Origin: Steroidobacteraceae bacterium
GTDB lineage: Bacteria > Pseudomonadota > Gammaproteobacteria > Steroidobacterales > Steroidobacteraceae
Direction of reading: 5' to 3'
Assembly: GCA_025927665.1 (NCBI GenBank)
Contig: JAICKZ010000093.1
Location: 1-10,968 of the forward strand
Length of the DNA: 10,968 nucleotides
Positions 1 to 7,077 of the stretch are shown one piece after another. Numbering within the stretch: the first letter of the stretch is position 1; every line of letters starts with the position of its first letter. The translations under genes were made by a program, and so were the position numbers. The notes below the pieces were generated by a model. It had not been told where the DNA came from, ran no database searches, and saw nothing but the letters and a program-made list of their open reading frames with translations.

Positions 1-1046
1 GGCGACCGGATATTTATCATCATATAGATATCACTGCCGATAAGATCATTGATCGTCTTCCTCCATCAGGTCATCGTTCGATCGCCGCATTTTCCGGCGG
101 ACTTGATTCAACTTTTACAGTACTCCGACACCGGCTTAAACTTGCAGGCAGCGGCAGTTACAACCCTGATTCTGTACTTCTAGTTCAGGGTTTCGACATC
201 GGTTACGACAATCACGACTACTTTGAAAAAGTAATCGAACGAATGCGACCTTTCATCGAAAAGTTGGGGCTTGATTTGCGTCTTATTCAAACCAATAGCG
301 AGAATCCATTATTCCAGGACTGGGAAGATTCGCACGGTGCCGAATTGGCTTGTTGTCTGCATCAATATGCAGATGAATTTCAATTCGGATTGCTTGGAAG
401 TACTAAACCTTACGACGGACTCGTTCTACCTTATGGTTCCAATCCGGCTACCGATCATCTTTTATCGGGAAGCGGATTTTCAATCGTGCATGATGGCGCA
501 GGATTCTCTCGCACCGCTAAAGCCGCTCTGCTCACCCAGTACGATTTTGCAGTCGAACAACTCCGAGTTTGTTATGAGGGCAAATTACAATATAAAAACT
601 GCGGTCAATGTGAGAAATGTTTACGTACTTATCTAAATTTTCTTGCCGCTGGTAACGATCGACCTGCTTGCTTCGACACGATACCAAAACAGTCTTTATT
701 ATCGACCATACGAACCCACAGCCAAGCGCAGGTGGCAGAATTGATTTCGATAATGAATTACGCAAAAAAAAGAAATATCGACGCGGACTGGCTTACTGAT
801 CTGCAGCAGTCCATCAACGGTTATGTACCACGTACAAAATTGAGCAATGCCAAGAAGAAATTCATCATTGGTACGAAGCGTGTGGTCGCTGAAGTATTAA
901 GTTTTCTGCGCCTGAAACGTGCAATCAAATCTGTGCTCCACAAATTCTACGAAGCCGGTTCACGAGCGGTACCGCAAAAAAAAACAAGCACTGAATCGCT
1001 CAATGTCACAACTAATACTGCCGTGAACGCATGTATCGAAAATTGA
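1..1046 (+). CDS. PP-loop ATPase-like protein with Cys4 zinc site (5' partial)
   Basis: The gene enters from the left edge: the frame is open from base 3, so about 347 C-terminal residues are visible and the true start lies outside the window. The ATG at 243 is internal, because the diagnostic motif lies upstream of it. Visible residues 29-36 read AFSGGLDS, the SGGxDS pyrophosphate loop of N-type ATP pyrophosphatases (QueC, asparagine synthase and relatives), which adenylate a carbonyl or carboxylate substrate. Cysteines at visible residues 190, 200, 203 and 206 (the last three as NCGQCEKCLRT) match the spacing of the QueC structural zinc site closely. The C-terminal ~100 residues are basic and fit no fold I know. 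The remainder does not read like housekeeping QueC. I recall similar PP-loop/Cys4 proteins in surface-polysaccharide and secondary-metabolism loci, but the substrate cannot be told. Fold assignment is fairly sure; role is unknown. Confidence 0.75.
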   Translation, partial: RPDIYHHIDITADKIIDRLPPSGHRSIAAFSGGLDSTFTVLRHRLKLAGSGSYNPDSVLLVQGFDIGYDNHDYFEKVIERMRPFIEKLGLDLRLIQTNSENPLFQDWEDSHGAELACCLHQYADEFQFGLLGSTKPYDGLVLPYGSNPATDHLLSGSGFSIVHDGAGFSRTAKAALLTQYDFAVEQLRVCYEGKLQYKNCGQCEKCLRTYLNFLAAGNDRPACFDTIPKQSLLSTIRTHSQAQVAELISIMNYAKKRNIDADWLTDLQQSINGYVPRTKLSNAKKKFIIGTKRVVAEVLSFLRLKRAIKSVLHKFYEAGSRAVPQKKTSTESLNVTTNTAVNACIEN

Positions 1047-1099
1047 AGTGTTAATTTCTGGCATCGTATTTTTATTATTGGTGAGATTGCCTCGTTTTT

Positions 1100-1432
1100 A
1101 GATCAATCAAAACTAGAATATTGATGCTTTCGAATCAATTCTCTCACCTTGTACAGCAAATGCATTTGGATCGGATGGCCATGTGAACTATGCTGTCGAT
1201 GTTGATTGTAATCCTACGCCATGTATTGAGAACTTCTGGTGCGTGATCGTCGACACGAATTCATGACTTCACATTCGCTGGCAATTACCGTCAATGCTCC
1301 ACCACATGTTGGCCCGTCAACGCCAAATCTACTTGCGACGCGATGCACTGTCGATACCATTTATCGATGATCGTTAGTACGTGAAATTTTATGCCATTGA
1401 ATAATTGATCATGTACAAAAACATTCAACGCA
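1100..1432 (-). pseudogene. Decayed IS3-family transposase (OrfB-like) remnant
   Basis: This fills most of the 386-bp gap between the PP-loop gene and radA. Read on the minus strand, 1425-1294 translates to a stretch containing VFVHDQLFNGIKFHVLTIID, followed by LALTGQHVVEH and a stop. This is the typical DFVHDQL.NGRKFRVLTIID...LTG..VV segment of an IS3-family rve (DDE) integrase core. After further stops, 1260-1222 reads IRVDDHAPEV, matching the IxVDNGPEF motif around the second catalytic Asp. In another frame 1197-1141 reads FTWPSDPNAF, resembling the RPGKPTDNAF stretch before the catalytic Glu. At least three stops and one frame change break it, so it is not functional. No ends or inverted repeats could be placed. 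Its nearest relatives seem to differ from the IS3-family copy at the right end of the window. The match is by eye only. Confidence 0.6.
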
Positions 1433-2785
1433 TCAAAATGCTCTGGCCAATGCTTCGGGTAATCGATCTACCGCAATAATTTCCATCTCGACAAAATCAC
1501 GACGTGGCGCATTTGCTGAGGCAACAATGGCACGCTTGAATCCATGCTTGGCCGCTTCACGCAAACGTTCTTCGCCATAAGGCACGGGACGAATCTCCCC
1601 GGCCAATCCTACTTCACCAAAACATACCAAGCCATTGACCAAAGGTTGATCTCGTAAACTCGATGCTGCCGCCAACATCACTGCAAGATCAGCTGCAGTT
1701 TCCGCAATACGTACACCGCCAACAACATTCACAAAGACATCTTGTCCCAAAGTGGCGATGCCACCATGTCGATGCAAGATGGCCAACAACATGGCCAACC
1801 GATTTTGTTCGAAACCCACGGCAACGCGACGTGGGTTCATTCCTTGTCCTGCATCTACCAATGCTTGTACTTCAATCAACATGGGTCGACTGCCTTCACG
1901 TGCCACCAACACGGCGCTGCCAGCAATAGGATGAGCATGCTGTGATAAAAAAATCGCTGAAGGATTTTTTACTTCCTTCAAACCTTGCTCAACCATTGCA
2001 AAGACACCGACTTCATTAGCAGCACCGAAACGATTTTTTACGGCGCGAATCAAACGAAAGCGACTGCCCGCATCACTTTCAAAATACAGTACGGTATCAA
2101 CCATGTGTTCAAGAATACGCGGCCCGGCAATGGCACCTTCCTTGGTCACATGCCCAATGATCAATACCGCAGTACCTTGTTCTTTTGCGTAACGAACTAA
2201 TTGAGCTGCGGACTCGCGAACCTGTGAGGCGGACCCCGGCGAAGATTCAACACTGTCCAGGTACATGGTCTGAATAGAATCGATCACCAATACTTTGCAA
2301 CGTAAACGATCTGTTTCAGCCAGCACACTTTCAACATTGGTTTCTGCCAGCAGATGAAGTGCATTTGCATTGGCATCTAAACGTTTGGCACGCAAGCTCA
2401 CTTGATGCAACGATTCCTCACCCGTGGCATACAGCGTTATCACTTTTTGACTCAGTTGATCTGCCGCCTGTAACAACAAAGTCGATTTGCCAATACCAGG
2501 ATCGCCACCCAACAACGTTACCGAGCCTGCAACCAGCCCACCACCCAGCACACGATCCAATTCATCCATACCCGTTGAGATGCGCGTTTCCTGCTGTTCG
2601 GTAATTTCATCCATTCTTTTGCTGGTTGCAGTACCACTTACCAGTGATGCTTTACGCGAACTGCTTTTTCCCAAATTGACGCGTGTAAGTGAATTCCACG
2701 CACCGCAGGCAGTGCATTGTCCCTGCCATTTAAGGGTTTCGTTGCCGCATTGATCGCAAACAAATAGTTCTTTAGTTTTGGCCAT
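1433..2785 (-). CDS. radA: DNA repair protein RadA
   Basis: RadA (Sms) is a RecA-like, DnaB-type helicase that promotes branch migration of recombination intermediates in the cytoplasm. The 450-residue length is normal. Domains in order: an N-terminal zinc ribbon (C10, C13, C24, C27), a RecA-like ATPase core with Walker A GGDPGIGKST (K100) and Walker B VLVIDS (D169), the RadA-specific KNRFG motif at 250-254, and a C-terminal Lon-protease-like domain. The start is the ATG read from 2785; a longer antisense-frame start is not needed, because the zinc ribbon begins at residue 10. The ribosome site is weak (a TGATGA stretch just upstream). The gene diverges from the kinase operon and ends directly against a decayed transposase; the C-terminus (LPEALARAF) still looks natural, so the coding region seems undamaged. 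Confidence 0.97.
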   Translation of the reverse strand: MAKTKELFVCDQCGNETLKWQGQCTACGAWNSLTRVNLGKSSSRKASLVSGTATSKRMDEITEQQETRISTGMDELDRVLGGGLVAGSVTLLGGDPGIGKSTLLLQAADQLSQKVITLYATGEESLHQVSLRAKRLDANANALHLLAETNVESVLAETDRLRCKVLVIDSIQTMYLDSVESSPGSASQVRESAAQLVRYAKEQGTAVLIIGHVTKEGAIAGPRILEHMVDTVLYFESDAGSRFRLIRAVKNRFGAANEVGVFAMVEQGLKEVKNPSAIFLSQHAHPIAGSAVLVAREGSRPMLIEVQALVDAGQGMNPRRVAVGFEQNRLAMLLAILHRHGGIATLGQDVFVNVVGGVRIAETAADLAVMLAAASSLRDQPLVNGLVCFGEVGLAGEIRPVPYGEERLREAAKHGFKRAIVASANAPRRDFVEMEIIAVDRLPEALARAF

Positions 2786-2840
2786 GATTCATCATTAATC
2801 AGCAAACATCGATCAGTCAAATCCTGTCAGTTGATCACAT

Positions 2841-2865
2841 TTTGTTGGCACTGATTGCCACCAAA
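2841..2865. promoter_or_regulatory. Imperfect palindrome in the radA/kinase divergent region
   Basis: Arms TTTGTTGGCA and TGCCACCAAA flank the 5-base loop CTGAT and pair at 9 of 10 positions, the only mismatch being in the middle of the arm. It sits about 55 bp before the radA start and about 95 bp before the kinase start. It could be a dimeric regulator's operator. If radA transcription starts at the upstream candidate promoter, it could instead be a hairpin in the radA leader RNA. The symmetry is seen directly; the function is inference. Confidence 0.4.
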
Positions 2866-2893
2866 CACCAGATAGATGTGACGAGGGCGACAA

Positions 2894-2919
2894 TTTACAG
2901 CGAGTGCTTCCTCTATACT
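2894..2919 (+). promoter_or_regulatory. Candidate sigma-70 promoter for the kinase operon
   Basis: A -10-like TATACT (2914-2919, five of six consensus bases) lies about 40 bp before the kinase ATG, which would give a leader of roughly 35 bases. The best upstream hexamer, TTTACA (2894-2899), is only 14 bp away, shorter than the usual 17. The promoter would therefore be weak or need an activator, or the -35 is misassigned. Confidence 0.3.
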
Positions 2920-2939
2920 CACAAATTATTGTTATTCAA
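2912..2939 (-). promoter_or_regulatory. Candidate sigma-70 promoter for radA
   Basis: On the minus strand, TTGAAT (2939-2934) and TATAGA (2917-2912) are separated by 16 bp, each matching four of six consensus bases. The -10 overlaps the -10 proposed for the kinase operon on the other strand. The resulting radA leader would be a little over 100 bases and would include the palindrome at 2841-2865. No experimental support; a start nearer radA is possible. Confidence 0.25.
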
Positions 2940-2960
2940 TGAACTTCAAGCAACGACTTC

Positions 2961-5390
2961 ATGGCGATCTCGCTGGATCAATTCGACAAAAGGCAAATCA
3001 TGATGGGGACAGCCGGTCTAATAGGCGCTGTCATCTTACTGTGTTGCCTGCTTTTGTCAGCACAAAACAACTCACTGCAGTTGTGGCTGTACGATACCGC
3101 GCAACGACATGCCAATGTTGCAGCGCCATCGCATGTGGTCGTTGTTGCCATTGATGATGCCAGTAAAGCACGCTTGGGTGAGTGGCCTTGGTCCAATGCC
3201 ACTCACGCAAAATTACTCGATATCCTGCGCGGTGCTGGCGCACAAGGAATTGCCTTCACCACACCTTTGTACGCCAACAACAGTGGCAGCAATCCTGGAA
3301 CTTTGACTGAAGCCGACGAACGTTTGATTGATGCCATGCGGCAGACCAAGGTACTACTGCCACTAGAAGTCTCGGCGCAGATTTCTGGATCAGGAAATAT
3401 CGATGGTGCCGCATCTTTACTGGCAGAACATCCCTTTACTGCCGATGCTACCGCGCTAAATGCAGCGATGCCCGCAACGTTGATTAGTGCCGTCGACAAT
3501 CCCTTGTTACAAGCGACGTACGCGGTGGGACATACCCTCGCGCCCGCAGATAACGACGGTATCACTCGTCGTGAGTTCACTGCTGTAAAGATTGGTACTC
3601 AAGTACTACCTTCCTTGTCTGTGGCACTGGCAGGTGCCGCTACTGAATCTACCAACAAACAGTTAACGCGCAAAAATCTTTTGTTAGGTAAGTCCATTTC
3701 GCCGACGGCAATGCAAAGTGGATTGAGCTTTCTACCGCGTTTAAATGCGCCCGCGGGTGAGTTGAGTGTGCCAACTTTTTCATATTGGCAAGTACTCAAT
3801 CGCAGCGTGGTACGAACCAACTTCAAAGGGAAATTGGTGTTGGTAGGTTTTACTGAAGGCGCAAATGCCGATCGTATCTTAACGCCGTTTGGCTCTGAAG
3901 CACATGTAACTGCACTGGCCTCGGCGACAGAAAGCTTAATGGATGGCAATGCTTATAGTCATCCAATGTGGGCAGCCGCAATACAGCTTTTGCTAGCCTT
4001 GTCGATTATTGGTTTATTGGTATTTTCAACTATCACTCTACCGATGCTGGTTCGCTTGGGCGTTGCCGGTGGCACAGTAATCGTACTATTGGCGATCGAC
4101 TTTTTAATGCTGCGTAAGATCAATGTTTCCCTTGAACTGGCTCCGCTGATCATGGGATTGATGCTTTCAGCAGGACTATTTGAAGCGGCGCAATTATTGA
4201 TGGTGCAGGACAAACCTCGTAAAAAATCTCCGAAGAGCAATATTAGTCTTGAAACCTTACGGACTTTGGCGCTTACGTTGCATGGCCAGGGCCAATTAGA
4301 TCTTGCGTACGAAACCTTGCGACGCTGTGCTGTTAACGACGAAACTTTGGAGTTGCTCTATCGACTCGGTGCGGATTTCGAACGTCGTACGGAAAACCGT
4401 AAGGCCGCACAAATCTTTGGTTATATCGCACAACATAACCCGGCTTTTAAAGATGCTCAACAACGATCGAAATTGTTGTTGCGTGAAAGCATGCCACTGC
4501 AAAAGCCTTTAAATAAGCCAAAAAGTGAGAGTGTAAGCGAAGCAAAACCTGCTGCAAAAGCAGAAACATTGGGCCGCTATGTCATCGAGAAAGAAATCGG
4601 CAAAGGAGCAATGGGCGTGGTGTACTTGGGCCGCGATCCCAAAATCAATCGCGTGGTTGCCATTAAAGCCATTCCCTTGACAGAAGAATTTGATGACGAT
4701 GATTTGTTGGAAGCCCGTGATCGCTTTTTCCGTGAAGCTGAAATGGCTGGCAAACTCAATCATCCTAGTATTGTGACGATATTTGATGCCGGTGAAGAAC
4801 GTGGGCTTGCTTACATTGCGATGGAGTTCATACAAGGTCAGCACTTAAGTTACTACACTGAGCCGCAGCATCTGTTACCTGTACGCAAAGTATTGTCGTT
4901 AGTGATACGCATGGCCGATGCCCTGCACTATGCTCACTTGCATAATGTGGTTCATCGGGATATCAAACCAGCTAATATAATGTTTAATATTGAGACGGAT
5001 GCATTGAAGATCACCGACTTCGGCATTGCAAGACTTGCAGATGTAAGTAGAACCAAGACTGGCATTGTGCTTGGCACACCATCATTCATGTCGCCCGAGC
5101 AATTGGAAGGACGTGCACTGGATGGTCGATCTGATTTGTTTGCAGTGGGTGTAACCATGTACCAACTACTAACCGGAGTTTTACCCTTCCGTGCGGATTC
5201 AATGACCAGACTAATGAACAACATTGCCACTGAGCCGCACCCTGCCATGCGTTCCATTCGTCCAGAATTACCGCCGACATTAGACGATATCATTGATCGC
5301 GTGTTGGCCAAGTCAGCAGAAGATCGTTACCAAACCGGCGCGGCGTTGGCAGAAGCCATCCGTAGCTGCATGCGAACTATTGCGCCATAA
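2961..5390 (+). CDS. Membrane CHASE2-TPR serine/threonine protein kinase
   Basis: This is a receptor-like Hanks-type kinase of 809 residues. The order is: TM helix at about 17-34; CHASE2 sensor domain at about 40-333, predicted periplasmic (VVVVAIDDASKARLGEWPW near its start); three TM helices at about 336-412; a cytoplasmic TPR-like segment at about 427-505; a short Lys/Ala/Ser-rich tether; and the kinase domain from about 538. Kinase motifs are complete: glycine loop GKGAMGVVYLG (547-557), K569 in the VAIK motif, HRDIKPAN with catalytic D667, DFG at 686-688, and an activation loop with T698, T700 and T706 before SPEQL. It is therefore expected to be active. No clear ribosome site precedes the ATG at 2961, whereas Met14 (base 3000) has AAAAGG six bases upstream, so the true start may be there; the TM helix is kept either way. 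It leads an operon with a PP2C phosphatase 10 bp downstream and an FHA protein. The ligand is unknown. Confidence 0.93.
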   Translation: MAISLDQFDKRQIMMGTAGLIGAVILLCCLLLSAQNNSLQLWLYDTAQRHANVAAPSHVVVVAIDDASKARLGEWPWSNATHAKLLDILRGAGAQGIAFTTPLYANNSGSNPGTLTEADERLIDAMRQTKVLLPLEVSAQISGSGNIDGAASLLAEHPFTADATALNAAMPATLISAVDNPLLQATYAVGHTLAPADNDGITRREFTAVKIGTQVLPSLSVALAGAATESTNKQLTRKNLLLGKSISPTAMQSGLSFLPRLNAPAGELSVPTFSYWQVLNRSVVRTNFKGKLVLVGFTEGANADRILTPFGSEAHVTALASATESLMDGNAYSHPMWAAAIQLLLALSIIGLLVFSTITLPMLVRLGVAGGTVIVLLAIDFLMLRKINVSLELAPLIMGLMLSAGLFEAAQLLMVQDKPRKKSPKSNISLETLRTLALTLHGQGQLDLAYETLRRCAVNDETLELLYRLGADFERRTENRKAAQIFGYIAQHNPAFKDAQQRSKLLLRESMPLQKPLNKPKSESVSEAKPAAKAETLGRYVIEKEIGKGAMGVVYLGRDPKINRVVAIKAIPLTEEFDDDDLLEARDRFFREAEMAGKLNHPSIVTIFDAGEERGLAYIAMEFIQGQHLSYYTEPQHLLPVRKVLSLVIRMADALHYAHLHNVVHRDIKPANIMFNIETDALKITDFGIARLADVSRTKTGIVLGTPSFMSPEQLEGRALDGRSDLFAVGVTMYQLLTGVLPFRADSMTRLMNNIATEPHPAMRSIRPELPPTLDDIIDRVLAKSAEDRYQTGAALAEAIRSCMRTIAP

Positions 5391-5400
5391 GGAACTCAGG

Positions 5401-6222
5401 ATGCTAAGTGGCAAAATTCGCTCCGTTGGATTAACCGATGTCGGCAAAGTCCGTGAACACAACGAAGACACCATTGGTGTCGACGCGGATGTAGGTTTAT
5501 TAGTGCTCGCCGATGGCATGGGTGGTTACAACGCCGGCGAAGTGGCGAGCGGCATTGCCGTCAAGACCATTATGAGTTTGGTCAAAGAATCTTACGAACA
5601 ACTGGACATGTTATTGCCCGATCCAGAAACGGGCTTGTCGCGCCCTACCATTGTGCTGCGCGATGCCATTACCCGCGCGAACAAGATCATTCATCAAACT
5701 GCTCGTACCCAGCCGCAATGCGAAGGCATGGGAACCACTGTAGTTGCTTGCTTGTTCAGCGATAACAAAGTGTCCGTCGCGCATGTCGGCGATTCACGTG
5801 TTTATCGCTTACGCGGCAATCGTTACGAACAAATGACCCTCGATCATTCATTGTTGCAAGAGTTGGTTGATCGCGGCTTCTATTCTCAAGCCGAAGCCCA
5901 GCGAGCGACAAACAAGAACTACGTCACACGAGCACTTGGAGTCGAACCCACCGTCGACGTCGAAATCCACGAATATCCCGTGCATCGCGGCGATTACTAC
6001 CTGCTTTGTTCCGACGGCCTCTCAGATATGATCGAAGATGAGGATGTCCACTTAACCATAAGCACCTTTGGTGATAATCTGGAGACCATTGCGAGGCAAC
6101 TGATTCAGCTCTCCAATGACAATGGCGGCCGCGACAACATCTCGGTTGTGATGGCGCATATTGTGGAGTCATTCGCATTGCGAAAAAACCTGGTCGAAAA
6201 AGTATTGGGCTGGTTTAGCTGA
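5401..6222 (+). CDS. PP2C-family serine/threonine protein phosphatase
   Basis: This is a soluble, 273-residue Mg/Mn-dependent phosphatase expected to reverse phosphorylation by the kinase encoded just upstream. PP2C motifs are all present: DVGKVREHNED (D23), LVLADGMGG (D38, G39), GMGTT, VGDSRVYR (130-136), the LDHS region, LLCSDGLSDM (D205) and GGRDNISVV (D245). The metal-binding acidic residues are thus intact and activity is likely. The start at 5401 is preferred over an in-frame ATG at 5293, because AAGGA (5389-5393) lies seven bases before it, the family motif begins at residue 9, and the longer form would overlap the end of the kinase domain. The SD sequence overlaps the kinase stop codon, so translation is probably coupled. 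There is no TM helix or extra domain. Two stop codons in a row (TGA TAG) end it. Confidence 0.95.
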   Translation: MLSGKIRSVGLTDVGKVREHNEDTIGVDADVGLLVLADGMGGYNAGEVASGIAVKTIMSLVKESYEQLDMLLPDPETGLSRPTIVLRDAITRANKIIHQTARTQPQCEGMGTTVVACLFSDNKVSVAHVGDSRVYRLRGNRYEQMTLDHSLLQELVDRGFYSQAEAQRATNKNYVTRALGVEPTVDVEIHEYPVHRGDYYLLCSDGLSDMIEDEDVHLTISTFGDNLETIARQLIQLSNDNGGRDNISVVMAHIVESFALRKNLVEKVLGWFS

Positions 6223-6252
6223 TAGAACCTTTATTGTTGAGGCACTGAACAC

Positions 6253-7077
6253 ATGGCGCGTTTAATTCTAAGTCTGGATGGTCAAGTACTCGCCGAGTAC
6301 AACATGAACAAAGAGCGGTACACCGTCGGCCGTCTCCCGGACAATGACGTGCGCATCGATAGCCCTGCTATTAGTGGACATCACTCGTTGATTATTAATA
6401 TTCTCAACGATTCCTTTCTGGAAGACCTGAACAGTACCAATGGCACCTATGTCAATGGTAAGTTAATCAAAAAGCATGCGTTGCAACACAGCGATGTCAT
6501 CACGGTAGGTCATCATCAATTACGCTTTGTCGAAGTGCAAACCAACGACTCGGCACAAGAAGAATTTGAGAAAACCATGGTCATTACGCCTGGATCTGCC
6601 ATGGCGAATCAAGCTGCAAAACGTGCATCTGCAGCAGTAGCAGCAACCCCACCCCTTGCTGCCAAGCCCGCGCCGGCACCTCCTCCAGTAACCAGCGCAC
6701 CAGTGGTGCCGGTGCCGCCTGTCGCGAAGTCAAAAGACAAAGACAAAGATAAAGAGAAAGATTCACATACCGCTACCGTAGCGGGTGCGGATGCGCCAGT
6801 CGCTCTGCAAAAAGCCAAGTTACAAGTATTGAGTGGCGCCTTTGCAGGTCGCGAACTGGATTTGAATAAAGCATTAACGACATTGGGTCGCCCTGGTGTT
6901 CAAGTGGCGGCGATCAGTCGTCGTGCTGAAGGTTTTTTCATCATTCATGTCGACAGTGGCAAAGCTGAAGATTATCCCTTGGTTAATGGTTCACCCATTG
7001 GTCAGCAAGCTCGCAAATTGGCCAACAATGATGTTATTCAATTAGCCGGTGTGAAGATGGGATTCTTTGAAGGTTGA
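6253..7077 (+). CDS. Double-FHA-domain phosphothreonine-binding protein
   Basis: This is a 274-residue cytoplasmic protein, third in the kinase/phosphatase operon. An N-terminal canonical FHA domain spans about 4-95 with GR (26-27), S41 and H44 in SGHH, NGT (63-65) and NG (68-69), the residues that recognise phosphothreonine peptides. An Ala/Pro-rich tether follows (about 118-158), then a charged run KSKDKDKDKEKD (159-170). A second FHA-like domain spans about 188-273 with GR (212-213), SRR (222-224) and NG (245-246), but lacks the NGT-type stretch, so its phosphopeptide binding may be altered. T108 in the segment EKTMVI, just after the first FHA domain, is placed like the phosphorylated threonines in front of the GarA/OdhI FHA domain, which makes it a plausible kinase site (inference). 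GAGG ten bases upstream supports the start. It likely acts as reader or scaffold for the kinase. Confidence 0.92.
   Translation: MARLILSLDGQVLAEYNMNKERYTVGRLPDNDVRIDSPAISGHHSLIINILNDSFLEDLNSTNGTYVNGKLIKKHALQHSDVITVGHHQLRFVEVQTNDSAQEEFEKTMVITPGSAMANQAAKRASAAVAATPPLAAKPAPAPPPVTSAPVVPVPPVAKSKDKDKDKEKDSHTATVAGADAPVALQKAKLQVLSGAFAGRELDLNKALTTLGRPGVQVAAISRRAEGFFIIHVDSGKAEDYPLVNGSPIGQQARKLANNDVIQLAGVKMGFFEG

Noticed and set aside
1080..1148. GGTGAGA (1080-1086) and TCTCACC (1142-1148) inverted repeat, with ATCAAT/ATTGAT/ATCAAT arms inside that could form alternative hairpins
   Set aside because: A 7-bp stem over a 55-base loop and AT-rich 6-mers are expected by chance, there is no U-tract, and most of the stretch overlaps the transposase fossil.
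3203..3580. 125-codon open frame antisense to the CHASE2 region
   Set aside because: It is one of several antisense open frames over the kinase gene; no ribosome site or recognisable domain, and the sense strand carries clear CHASE2 coding.
5293..5400. In-frame upstream ATG extending the PP2C gene by 36 codons
   Set aside because: It overlaps the kinase domain, adds residues before the PP2C motif start, and has no ribosome site; ATG 5401 has AAGGA.
2961..7077. The kinase/PP2C/FHA genes as part of a type VI secretion cluster
   Set aside because: No Tss component is present, and both sides are flanked by housekeeping genes (radA, ettA).
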